Origin: JAGPUQ01 sp050179115
Lineage (GTDB): Bacteria; Pseudomonadota; Gammaproteobacteria; Pseudomonadales; Porticoccaceae
Assembly (NCBI GenBank): GCA_050179115.1
Contig: JBFXFL010000020.1
Coordinates: forward strand, 1 to 47,803
Length of the DNA: 47,803 nucleotides
Reading direction: 5' to 3'
The position numbers and the translations under genes are program-made. The notes under the pieces were generated by a model. It ran no database searches and was not told where the DNA came from. It saw nothing but the letters and a program-made list of their open reading frames with translations. Below, piece by piece: positions 17,972 through 26,335 of this stretch (the first letter of the stretch is position 1; every line of letters begins with the position of its first letter).

Positions 17972-18934
17972 ATGCTGCCATTTCTGGACGTCGTCAAATC
18001 CGACATGGAAGCGGTCAACCAGCTCATCCTCACCGAACTGAACTCCGACGTCGGTCTGGTCGAAGAAATCGGCACCTACCTGATCGCGGCAGGCGGCAAG
18101 CGCCTGCGGCCCATCGTGGCACTGCTGAGTGCCCGCGCATGCGGCCATCGCAGCGATCAGCCTGTGCTGCTGGCGACGGTGATCGAGCTGATTCACACCG
18201 CGACGCTGCTGCACGACGACGTGGTCGATACCTCCGACCTGCGCCGCGGCCGCCACACGGCCAACAACCAGTACGGCAATGCGGCGACGGTCCTGGTCGG
18301 TGATTTTCTGTATTCCCGCGCCTTTCAGCTCATGGTGCGCATCGGCAACATGACCGTCATGCGGGTGCTGGCCGATACCACCAATACCATTTCCGAAGGC
18401 GAAGTCCAGCAACTGCTCAACGCCGGCAACGCCCAACTCGACGAGCCTGCCTACACCGAGGTGATCCGCAAGAAGACCGCCGAACTGTTCCAGGCCGCGG
18501 CCCAGACCGGCGCCCTGCTCGGTGGCGCCGACACCGCTGTTGTCAAGGCACTGCGCGACTACGGCCATCACCTGGGCATGGCCTTCCAACTGGTGGACGA
18601 CGCTCTCGACTACGGCGGCGATGCCGGGCAACTGGGCAAGAACATCGGCGACGATCTGGCCGAAGGCAAGATGACCCTGCCGCTGATCCACACTCTGCGC
18701 ACCGCGTCTGCCGCCGACGCCACCCTGATCCGCGCTGCCATCGCCAATCGGGACGGCGCCGCACTACCCGATGTCCTGCGCATTGTCGGAGCCTGCGGTG
18801 CCCTCGATTACACTTTGACCGTGGCGCGCCAGCAGGCAGACCGGGCGCTGGCGGCGCTGGCGCCCCTGCCGGCATCGCCCGAGCAGCAGGCGTTGTGCGA
18901 ACTTGCGGAATTTGCCGCCACTCGCGACTTCTGA
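17972..18934 (+). CDS. ispB: Octaprenyl (long-chain polyprenyl) diphosphate synthase
   Basis: Trans-prenyltransferase that makes the ubiquinone side chain from FPP and IPP. The two aspartate-rich motifs are LLHDDVVDTSDLRRG (first DDxxD) and FQLVDDALDYGG (second). GGKRLRP near residue 44 binds IPP. Length is 320 residues. I chose ATG 17972 (MLPFLDVVKSDMEAVN) over an upstream TTG, since family members start similarly and the promoter places the mRNA start about 25 bases before it. Exact chain length is inferred from the family. The usual divergent rplU-rpmA pair is not next to it here. pgi follows 38 bp downstream. Confidence 0.93.
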   Translation: MLPFLDVVKSDMEAVNQLILTELNSDVGLVEEIGTYLIAAGGKRLRPIVALLSARACGHRSDQPVLLATVIELIHTATLLHDDVVDTSDLRRGRHTANNQYGNAATVLVGDFLYSRAFQLMVRIGNMTVMRVLADTTNTISEGEVQQLLNAGNAQLDEPAYTEVIRKKTAELFQAAAQTGALLGGADTAVVKALRDYGHHLGMAFQLVDDALDYGGDAGQLGKNIGDDLAEGKMTLPLIHTLRTASAADATLIRAAIANRDGAALPDVLRIVGACGALDYTLTVARQQADRALAALAPLPASPEQQALCELAEFAATRDF

Positions 18935-18972
18935 GACAGTGGCGCCCCTGCCGTGCGGTGATCCGTAGCACC

Positions 18973-20607
18973 ATGACCCAGCGACCTACCATCGACCGTA
19001 GCGCCGCCTGGCGCGCCCTCAGCGCACATCACACCAGCTTTGCCGGCACCAGGCTCACCGACCTGTTCGCCGCTGATCCAGCGCGCGGAGAGCGTTGTCA
19101 CGCGACGGCGGCGGGCATCTACCTCGACTATTCCAAGAACCATTGCACCGACGCGACGTTGAATTTACTGGAAGCGCTCGCCGTCACCGCCGAGCTGCCG
19201 CGGCATATTGCGGCGTTGTTTGCGGGCGCGCCGGTGAACCGCTCCGAACAGCGCGCCGCCCTGCATCCGGCGCTGCGCGGCGCCGCCCCGGATGCCGCCC
19301 TCGGCCATGAGATAGAACAGAGCCGCGCACGGATGCTGGCGCTGGCGCAAGCGCTGCGGGCGGGTGAAATCCGCGGCGCTACCGGGCAGGTCATCACCGA
19401 CCTGGTGCATCTCGGTATCGGCGGCTCGGACCTGGGCCCACGACTGGTGGTCTCGGCTTTCGCCGAACGCTGCGCGCCATCGCCCCGCGTCCACTTCGTG
19501 GCCAACCTGGACAGCAGCGCGCTCACGGCCGCACTGGCCCACTGCGCGCCCGCAACCACAATGTTTGTACTCGCGTCAAAAAGCTTTTCGACCCTGGAAA
19601 CCCTGTCAAACGCGGGTCTGGCGCAAAGCTGGCTCGTTGCGGGCGGCATTACCGACGGCATCGGCAAGCATTGCGTGGCGATCACCAGCAAACCCGAGCG
19701 CGCGCGTGCCTGGGGCATCGCCGATGACCGCATCCTCACCCTGGGCGAATGGATCGGCGGCCGCTATTCGCTGTGGTCGGCCATGGGGCTGCCGATAGCC
19801 GTTGCGCTGGGACCGGACCTCTTTACCGAGCTCCTCGCCGGCGCCCAGGCCATGGACGAGCACTTTCGCAGCGCGCCGCTGCGCACCAATCTGCCGATGC
19901 TGCATGGCCTGCTGAGCGTCTGGCAGATCAATTTCTGGCACCAGGGCACCCGCGCCGTGCTGCCCTATGTGCACGGCCTGCGCCATCTGCCGGATTATTT
20001 GCAGCAATTGATGATGGAAAGCCTCGGCAAGCGGGTCGCCCAGGACGGCAGCGAACTGGCTTTCCAGACCGGGGCCATCATCTGGGGCAGCGAGGAGACC
20101 AACGGTCAGCACTCGTTCCATCAACTGCTGTTGCAGGGGACGCAAACAGTGCCCGCGGATTTCATCGTCACCGCAACGCCGCATTGCGACGCAGCGCAGC
20201 ACCGGCAGCTCTTTGCCAACTGTCTGGCGCAGAGCCGGGCGCTGATGATGGGCCAGGATCGCGCCACGCTGGAGCAGGAGTTGCTTGCCGCGGGACACTC
20301 TGGCGCAGAGGCCGCGTTGCTGGCTTGCCACCGCGAAGTGCCCGGCGATCGCCCGAGCAATACGCTGGTGCTCGCGGCCCATGCGCCGGCCTGTCTGGGT
20401 GCACTGCTCGCGCTCTACGAACACAGCGTCTATGTGCAGAGCGTGATCTGGGGCATCAATGCCTTCGATCAGTGGGGCGTCGAATTGGGCAAGCAGGCGG
20501 CGAGTGCGATCGGCGCGGCGCTGGCCGGTGCGGACGCAAGCGCCTATGACAGCTCCACCCGCACCCTCATGGCGCGGTGGAACAGGATGGATTCGCGTTC
20601 AGACTGA
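18973..20607 (+). CDS. pgi: Glucose-6-phosphate isomerase
   Basis: Interconverts glucose-6-phosphate and fructose-6-phosphate. The 544-residue protein begins MTQRPTIDRSAAWRALSAHH. It has the sugar-binding HLGIGGSDLGPRLV, the SIS motif FVLASKSFSTLETLSNA, GGRYSLWSAMGLPIA and the catalytic-Glu region LMMESLGKR. EETNGQHSFHQLLLQGT and GINAFDQWGVELGK are the two PROSITE-type signatures. ATG 18973 is preferred because upstream sequence is unconserved and overlaps ispB. It converges on the phosphomannomutase gene, with which it shares hexose-phosphate metabolism. Confidence 0.97.
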   Translation: MTQRPTIDRSAAWRALSAHHTSFAGTRLTDLFAADPARGERCHATAAGIYLDYSKNHCTDATLNLLEALAVTAELPRHIAALFAGAPVNRSEQRAALHPALRGAAPDAALGHEIEQSRARMLALAQALRAGEIRGATGQVITDLVHLGIGGSDLGPRLVVSAFAERCAPSPRVHFVANLDSSALTAALAHCAPATTMFVLASKSFSTLETLSNAGLAQSWLVAGGITDGIGKHCVAITSKPERARAWGIADDRILTLGEWIGGRYSLWSAMGLPIAVALGPDLFTELLAGAQAMDEHFRSAPLRTNLPMLHGLLSVWQINFWHQGTRAVLPYVHGLRHLPDYLQQLMMESLGKRVAQDGSELAFQTGAIIWGSEETNGQHSFHQLLLQGTQTVPADFIVTATPHCDAAQHRQLFANCLAQSRALMMGQDRATLEQELLAAGHSGAEAALLACHREVPGDRPSNTLVLAAHAPACLGALLALYEHSVYVQSVIWGINAFDQWGVELGKQAASAIGAALAGADASAYDSSTRTLMARWNRMDSRSD

Positions 20608-20637
20608 TCCTCTGCCCGCTCGCTCCGCCCGCCAATG

Positions 20638-20661
20638 CCATCGCCGCGCGCGCGGCAATGG
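20638..20661 (-). terminator. Hairpin between pgi and the phosphomannomutase gene
   Basis: A GC-rich inverted repeat with nine-base arms (20638-20646 and 20653-20661) lies between two converging genes. It pairs fully on the minus-strand transcript if one U:G wobble is allowed, and with one mismatch on the plus strand. There is no T-run, so a terminator role is only suggested. Confidence 0.3.
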
Positions 20662-20674
20662 ACCCCGTTATTTC

Positions 20675-22030
20675 TCAGCCTCCGTCCAGCAGCGCCAGCA
20701 ACTCGGCGGTTTTCGCTGTCATCAGCGCGTGATCACCGCGACTCTCCACATTCAGGCGCACCAGCGGCTCGGTATTCGACGTGCGCACATTGAAACGCCA
20801 GTCCGCGAAGCTGACGCCGATGCCGTCCATGGTATCGAGCACACCGCCCGCACTCCCATAGCGGCGGGCGATGGTGTCGAGTACCGCCTTCGGATCAGCG
20901 ACCGGACGGTTGATCTCGCCGCTCACCGGATAGGCGCGCTGACGCTCCTGCAGCAGTTCGGACAGCGGCTGCCGGCGCCGGGATAACAGTTCCACCACCA
21001 GCAGCCAGGGAATCATGCCGCTGTCGCAATAGGCAAAGTCGCGGAAATAATGGTGCGCACTCATTTCGCCACCGTAGAGGGCATCGTGATCGCGCATCAC
21101 CTGCTTGATGAAGGCATGGCCGGTGCGGCTCTGTACCGCCTGACCGCCGAACTGCGCGACGATGTCGGTGGTGTTCCAGATCAGGCGCGGGTCGTGGACG
21201 ATGGCGCCGCTGCCGTACTTGCGCAGAAAGGCTTCCGCGAGCAGACCGACGACATAATAGCCCTCGACAAAATCGCCGCGCTCGTCGAAAAAGAAACAGC
21301 GGTCGAAGTCGCCATCCCAGGCGATCCCCAGATCCGCACCGCTCGCGCGCACCACATCGGCAGTGGCTGCGCGGTTTTCCTCGAGCAACGGGTTGGGCAC
21401 CCCGTTGGGAAAGTGACCGTCGGGCGCGTGCTGGAGCTTGATGAACTCCAGCGGCAGATGCGGTTCCAGCAGGTCGATGATCGTACCGGCACCGCCGTTG
21501 CCGGCGTTGACCACCACCTTGAGCGGCCGCAGCGCGGATTTATCCACATAGGACAGCAGGTGGTCGATGTAGGCGCTCTTGTCGGTCGCGTGGCGCAGCG
21601 TGCCCTGGCGATCGACCGCCGGAAAATCCGCCGCCTCCGCCAGCGCCTGGATCTCGGGCAGCCCCGCGTCGCCGCTGATTGGACGCGCCCCTTCGCGCAC
21701 GAACTTCATGCCGTTGAAGTCCTTGGGATTGTGGCTGGCAGTAACCACCACGCCGCCGTCATAACCCCAGTGGAACGTGGCGAAGTAAATTTCCTCGGTG
21801 CCGCACTGCCCGATATGCACCACATCGCAGCCGGCATCGCGAATACCTGCCACCGCCGCGTCGCACAGGGCCGGGCTGGTCAGGCGGATGTCGTGACCGA
21901 CGACCAGGGTGCGCGCGCCCAGGTAGACCGCAAAGGCGCGCCCGATGCGGTAGGCGATCTCCGCGTTCAGCTGCTCGGGGACGCGACCACGCACGTCATA
22001 GGCTTTGAAGCAGGCGAGCGCCGATATCAT
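20675..22030 (-). CDS. manB: Phosphomannomutase/phosphoglucomutase
   Basis: Alpha-D-phosphohexomutase moving phosphate between C6 and C1 of mannose or glucose, feeding GDP-mannose and UDP-glucose synthesis. The 451-residue protein starts MISALACFKAYDVRG. It carries the active-site phosphoserine loop VVTASHNPKDFNGMK, the metal loop DGDFDRCFFFDERG, the sugar-specificity loop GGEMSAHHYFRDF and the phosphate-binding RTSNTEPLVRLNVES. The start overlaps the galU stop by four bases (ATGA), so the two are translated together. AlgC-like dual specificity is likely but inferred. Chosen start is the one that overlaps; longer N-termini are not conserved. Confidence 0.94.
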   Translation of the reverse strand: MISALACFKAYDVRGRVPEQLNAEIAYRIGRAFAVYLGARTLVVGHDIRLTSPALCDAAVAGIRDAGCDVVHIGQCGTEEIYFATFHWGYDGGVVVTASHNPKDFNGMKFVREGARPISGDAGLPEIQALAEAADFPAVDRQGTLRHATDKSAYIDHLLSYVDKSALRPLKVVVNAGNGGAGTIIDLLEPHLPLEFIKLQHAPDGHFPNGVPNPLLEENRAATADVVRASGADLGIAWDGDFDRCFFFDERGDFVEGYYVVGLLAEAFLRKYGSGAIVHDPRLIWNTTDIVAQFGGQAVQSRTGHAFIKQVMRDHDALYGGEMSAHHYFRDFAYCDSGMIPWLLVVELLSRRRQPLSELLQERQRAYPVSGEINRPVADPKAVLDTIARRYGSAGGVLDTMDGIGVSFADWRFNVRTSNTEPLVRLNVESRGDHALMTAKTAELLALLDGG

Positions 22031-22860
22031 TTGCGCTCCTTGAGATAGATGTTCTGATAGACGTGGTTGGTGGCATCGACAAAGCCGCCGACGCTGCCGC
22101 AATCAAAGCGCAACCCCTTGAATTTATAGGCCAGCACCTTGCTGGTCCGGGCCAGCGTCAGCAGGGCATCGGTCAGCTGCACCTCGCCGTTCTTGCCCGG
22201 CGGGGTGTGGCGCAATACCTCGAAAATGAACGGCGACAGGACGTAGCGGCCGATGATGGCGAGATTGCTGGGCGCCTCGCTCGGCGCGGGCTTTTCCACC
22301 ATGTCGGTGACGCGATAGAGGCCGGGTTCTTCCTCGACACCGGCGATGATGCCGAATTTCGACACGTCCCTTTCCTCGACCTCTTGAATCGCCACCACCG
22401 TACTGCCGGTGCGGCGATAGATATCGACCAGCTGCGCCATGACCCCGATGCCATCGTTGAAGCACAGGTCATCCGCCAGAATCACTCCGAACGGCTGATT
22501 GCCCACCAGCAGCTCGCCGGTGAGGATCGCATGACCGAGACCTTTCATTTCCAGTTGCCGGGTCGACGCGAAGCGGCCGCTGTTGATGACCTTGCGGATT
22601 TCGATCAGGTAATCTTCCTTGTCGGTCCCGGCGATCTGGTGTTCGAGCTCGTAACTGATGTCGAAGTGATCGTGAATCGAGCGCTTGCCACGGCCGGTGA
22701 CAAAGCAGATTTCGTTCAGTCCGGCCTCCAGTGCCTCTTCGACGCCATACTGCACCAGAGGCTTGTTGACCACGGGCAGCATTTCCTTGGGCATGGATTT
22801 GGTGGCAGGCAGGAAGCGGGTTCCATACCCGGCGACCGGGAACAGGCATTTCTTGATCAT
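22027..22860 (-). CDS. galU: UTP-glucose-1-phosphate uridylyltransferase
   Basis: Makes UDP-glucose from glucose-1-phosphate. The 277-residue protein begins MIKKCLFPVAGYGTRFLPATK, the nucleotide-binding loop, followed by KEMLPVVNKPLVQYGVEEA. Other markers are FVTGRGKRSIHDHFD, ADDLCFND and MVEKP. AAGGA lies six bases before the ATG. It is the first gene of a two-gene unit with the mutase, which supplies its substrate glucose-1-phosphate. It is divergent from fabA across a 219-bp gap in which I see no convincing paired promoter elements for galU. Confidence 0.96.
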   Translation of the reverse strand: MIKKCLFPVAGYGTRFLPATKSMPKEMLPVVNKPLVQYGVEEALEAGLNEICFVTGRGKRSIHDHFDISYELEHQIAGTDKEDYLIEIRKVINSGRFASTRQLEMKGLGHAILTGELLVGNQPFGVILADDLCFNDGIGVMAQLVDIYRRTGSTVVAIQEVEERDVSKFGIIAGVEEEPGLYRVTDMVEKPAPSEAPSNLAIIGRYVLSPFIFEVLRHTPPGKNGEVQLTDALLTLARTSKVLAYKFKGLRFDCGSVGGFVDATNHVYQNIYLKERK

Positions 22861-23079
22861 GGTGATTCCTTGACTGGCGATTGCGGTCGACTCCTGCACC
22901 AGCGTCGCGCGGTCAGGCGTTTGCGTGCCACTACTGTGGCGCGAAGGCTACCTTAACGCAGCATTTGCGCATTTGCCTATGGCTCTCGCGGGGAAAGCCA
23001 AAGCCCTCACAACGGATCGCTGCGGGCAGGTCGCTGGTCGCGTAAAATGGCGGGTTCCTGACAGCGACCCGAGAAACCG

Positions 23080-23640
23080 ATGCCCGCTCCAACATCCATA
23101 CCCCACCAGGAAGGCGAGGCCATCCGCGGCCGGCAGAGCAGCTTTACGCGCGCCGAACTGCTGGCTTGCGCGCGCGGGCAGCTGTTTGGCGCCAACGCGG
23201 CACGTTTGCCCGACAGCCAGATGCTGCTGGTGGACCGGATCACTCATATCGATTCCACCGGCGGCGCCCATGGCAAGGGTCATGTGATCGCGGAACTCGA
23301 TATCCGTCCCGACCTGTGGTTCTTTGGCTGCCACTTCATCGGCGACCCGGTGATGCCAGGCTGCCTGGGACTCGACGCCCTCTGGCAACTGACCGGATTC
23401 TTTCTCACCTGGCGCGGCAACGACGGCCACGGTCGCGCACTGGGCTCCGGCGAAGTGAAATTTTTCGGCCAGGTCCTGCCCAGCGCCAAGACCCTGACCT
23501 ATCGTCTCGATATCTCGCGCATGGTGGAACGCAAGCTGGTGATGGCAATCGCCGATGGCTCCGTGGCGGTGGACGGCCGCGAAATCTACACCGCCAAGGA
23601 TCTTCGGGTCGGGATTTTCCAGTCGACCGAGAACTTTTAG
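23080..23640 (+). CDS. fabA: 3-hydroxydecanoyl-ACP dehydratase/isomerase
   Basis: Bifunctional hot-dog enzyme that introduces the cis double bond in anaerobic unsaturated fatty acid synthesis. Catalytic His85 lies in WFFGCHFIGDPVMPG and the catalytic Asp99 in GLDALWQL, matching E. coli His70 and Asp84. At 186 residues it carries about 15 extra residues at the N-terminus. The ATG at 23080 has a weak purine-rich site. A TAAAAT element (23043-23048) could be the -10, but no -35 is visible at a normal distance, so an activator may be needed. fabB follows 65 bp downstream, the standard pair. Confidence 0.97.
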   Translation: MPAPTSIPHQEGEAIRGRQSSFTRAELLACARGQLFGANAARLPDSQMLLVDRITHIDSTGGAHGKGHVIAELDIRPDLWFFGCHFIGDPVMPGCLGLDALWQLTGFFLTWRGNDGHGRALGSGEVKFFGQVLPSAKTLTYRLDISRMVERKLVMAIADGSVAVDGREIYTAKDLRVGIFQSTENF

Positions 23641-23705
23641 CCGCTACCGGCATCCCTTACAATGCCGGCCAATTTCCCGCACCACAACGACCCGAGAGGC
23701 ACTCC

Positions 23706-24926
23706 ATGAGACGAGCGGTAATTACCGGCATGGGGGTAGTTTCGTGCCTGGGTAACGATGTGGACTCGGTCACCAGCGCCCTGCGCGAGGGCCGGTCCGG
23801 AATCCGTCCGATGCCGATCTATCGCGAGATGGGGATGAAGAGCCAGATCGCGGGACAGATCGATCTGGATCCGTCGGAGATCATCGACCGCAAGTATCTG
23901 CGCTTCATGAGTACGGCGGCAGTCTATGGCTATGTCGCCATGCAGCAGGCCATCACCGACTCCGGCCTCGCAGAGGCGGATATCTCCAACCCCCGCACCG
24001 GCATCATCATGGGTTCCGGCGGGATCTCCGGGGAAAAATTCCTCGAATCGGTGGACACCCTGCGCGAGAAAGGCGTCAAGCGGATCGGGCCCTATCGCGT
24101 CACCCAGATCATGAGCAGCACCGTGTCGGCCTGCCTGGCCACGCCCTTCCACATCAAGGGGCTCAACATCAGCATATCTTCCGCGTGTGCCACCAGCGCC
24201 CATTGCATCGGCGCGGCGGTGGAGCAGATCCAGCTCGGCAAGCAGGACATCCTGTTTGCCGGCGGCGCCGAAGAAGAACACTGGTCCATGGTCAGCATGT
24301 TCGACGCCATGGGCGCACTGTCGACCCGCTACAACGATACGCCGGAGCGCGCCTCGCGACCCTATGACGTGGACCGCGACGGCTTTGTGATGTCCTGCGG
24401 CGGCGGCTGTTTCGTGGTCGAGGAACTCGAGCACGCGCGCGCGCGCGGCGCGACGATTTACGCGGAAATCGTCGGTTATGGGGCTACCTCCGACGGTTAC
24501 GACATGGTCGCGCCCTCCGGCGAAGGCGCGGCGCGCTGCATGCGCCAGGCGCTGGCAACGGTGAACGGTCCGATCGGCTACATCAACACGCACGGCACCA
24601 GCACCCCGGTGGGCGACGTCAAGGAAATCGGCGCCATTCTGGAAGTCTTCGGCCCGCAAACCCCGCCCATCAGTTCGACCAAATCGCTGTCAGGCCATTC
24701 ACTGGGCGCGGCCGGTGTCCATGAAGCCCTCTTCAGCCTGTTGATGATGCGCGAAGGCTTCATCGCCGCCTCGGCCAATATCGACAACCTCGATCCCGCT
24801 GTCGCCGCCGCCAATATCGTCACCAAGCGTATGGATGGCGTCGATATGGAGCGGGTCATGTCGAACAGCTTCGGCTTCGGCGGCACCAACGCCAGCCTGG
24901 TGTTGCAGCGATATCGCGGCGGCTGA
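23706..24926 (+). CDS. fabB: 3-oxoacyl-ACP synthase I
   Basis: Condensing enzyme that elongates the cis-unsaturated intermediate released by FabA. The catalytic triad is Cys161 in SSACATSAHC, His in NTHGTSTPVGD and His in KSLSGHSLGAAG. SNSFGFGGTNASLVL closes the thiolase fold. Length is 406 residues. The ATG at 23706 is preceded by GAGAGG. TACAAT at 23658-23663 might serve as an extra -10 for fabB, without a clear -35. Confidence 0.97.
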   Translation: MRRAVITGMGVVSCLGNDVDSVTSALREGRSGIRPMPIYREMGMKSQIAGQIDLDPSEIIDRKYLRFMSTAAVYGYVAMQQAITDSGLAEADISNPRTGIIMGSGGISGEKFLESVDTLREKGVKRIGPYRVTQIMSSTVSACLATPFHIKGLNISISSACATSAHCIGAAVEQIQLGKQDILFAGGAEEEHWSMVSMFDAMGALSTRYNDTPERASRPYDVDRDGFVMSCGGGCFVVEELEHARARGATIYAEIVGYGATSDGYDMVAPSGEGAARCMRQALATVNGPIGYINTHGTSTPVGDVKEIGAILEVFGPQTPPISSTKSLSGHSLGAAGVHEALFSLLMMREGFIAASANIDNLDPAVAAANIVTKRMDGVDMERVMSNSFGFGGTNASLVLQRYRGG

Positions 24927-25118
24927 GCCTGAGCCCGAAGCCTAGGGGAGAGGGGACACAGCCGTCCCGAACGCTCGCAAGGCGCATTTGACTACACGGC
25001 GGGGCGATTCAGGCGCGGGGAGCGACCTGTGGTAGCGGGATTCCTGGCGGCATTCCTGGCGGAATTGTTCCGATGTCCAGCAGTCCGGCTCGTGCGACGG
25101 GGCCTGACCTCACCACCC

Positions 25119-25712
25119 TTAAAAAATCCCGCGCCGCTCGAGGTATTCCAGCAGGTTTTGCACACAGCCGTCGAGCTCGTCTGCTCCGGTATCGATCACC
25201 AATTCCGGATTGACCGGCGCCTCATACGCCGAATCGATGCCGGTGAAGTTGGGAATCTGCCCGGCGCGGGCCTTGCGGTAGAGACCCTTGGGGTCACGCT
25301 GCTCGCAGACCGCCAGCGAGGTGGCGACATGCACCTCGATGAACTCATCCGCGGGCAGCAAATCGCGCGCAAGCTGACGGTCGGCGCGAAACGGCGAGAT
25401 GAATGCCGTCATTGCGATCAGACCAGCATCGACAAGCAGCTTTGCCACCTCGGCGATGCGCCGGATATTTTCCACCCGATCGGCGTCACTGAAGCCCAGA
25501 TCCCGGTTGAGTCCGTGGCGAACATTGTCCCCGTCCAGCAGATAGCAGTGATGCCCGCGTTCAAACAGCGCCCGCTCCAGCGCGTTTGCCAGAGTTGATT
25601 TGCCCGCGCCACTGAGCCCCGTAAACCAGATCACACAGGGTTTCTGGCGTTTCTGGCGCGCGCGGTCCTCTTTAGACACCGCCGCCTGGTGCCAGGTCAG
25701 ATTGGTACTCAA
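25119..25712 (-). CDS. cysC: Adenylylsulfate (APS) kinase
   Basis: Phosphorylates APS to PAPS, the activated sulfate used for assimilation or for sulfotransferases. The P-loop is FTGLSGAGKST (about residue 31). DGDNVRHGLNRDLGFS binds APS. FISPFRADRQLARDL and the lid-region DPKGLYRKARAGQIPNFTGID are family hallmarks. Length is 197 residues. The usual cysDN partners are not nearby; the gene instead follows ssb by 36 bp on the same strand. ATP sulfurylase must be encoded elsewhere. Confidence 0.96.
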   Translation of the reverse strand: MSTNLTWHQAAVSKEDRARQKRQKPCVIWFTGLSGAGKSTLANALERALFERGHHCYLLDGDNVRHGLNRDLGFSDADRVENIRRIAEVAKLLVDAGLIAMTAFISPFRADRQLARDLLPADEFIEVHVATSLAVCEQRDPKGLYRKARAGQIPNFTGIDSAYEAPVNPELVIDTGADELDGCVQNLLEYLERRGIF

Positions 25713-25748
25713 GAGCGCGTCTTCACTGAGCCGGGGAACCGGGCCCGA

Positions 25749-26228
25749 CTAAAACGGGATATCGTCATCGAAACTGTCGAAGCTGGTGGGGTCTGGACCG
25801 GCGGGCGCGTGCCCACTGGCCCCGCTGCTCGCCTGCGCCGCGCGTGGCGGAGGGGTGAAGTCGCCGCCCTGCTGCCCCGTGGACATGCTGCCGCCACGGC
25901 CGTCCAGCATCTGCATTTCGTTGGCGACAATCTCGGTGGTGTAGTGCTTCTGGCCTTCCTTTTCCCATTGGCGGGTACGCAGGGAGCCCTCGACATAAAC
26001 CTTGGAACCCTTTTTGAGGTATTCCCCGGCGATCTCCGCCAGCTTGTTGAAAAATACCACGCGATGCCACTCGGTGCGCTCTTTCTGCTCGTTGGTCTGC
26101 TTGTCGCGCCAACTTTCGGACGTGGCAAGGGTGATATTGGTCACCGCTCCGCCGCTGGGCATATAGCGCGTTTCCGGATCGTTGCCGAGATTGCCGATCA
26201 GTATGACTTTATTGATGCCGCGGGCCAT
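25749..26228 (-). CDS. ssb: Single-stranded DNA-binding protein
   Basis: Homotetrameric OB-fold protein coating single-stranded DNA in replication and repair. It begins MARGINKVILIGNLGNDPE and contains ESWRDKQTNEQKERTEWHRVVFF-type OB-fold residues. A Gly/Pro/Gln-rich linker follows, and the C-terminal protein-interaction tip is DDDIPF. Length is 159 residues. In many relatives ssb lies next to and divergent from uvrA, with an MFS gene between. Here the MFS gene, an oxygenase gene and a GDP-mannose pyrophosphorylase gene separate them. Confidence 0.98.
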   Translation of the reverse strand: MARGINKVILIGNLGNDPETRYMPSGGAVTNITLATSESWRDKQTNEQKERTEWHRVVFFNKLAEIAGEYLKKGSKVYVEGSLRTRQWEKEGQKHYTTEIVANEMQMLDGRGGSMSTGQQGGDFTPPPRAAQASSGASGHAPAGPDPTSFDSFDDDIPF

Positions 26229-26335
26229 CGCGAGAATCCCCTATCAAGATTGTTTGCCGCCGAGTCCAGTGTAACCACTGAACACGGACCCCGCCAACCG
26301 CAGTCTCCAGCATCTGCGGGCATGCTCGGATCACT

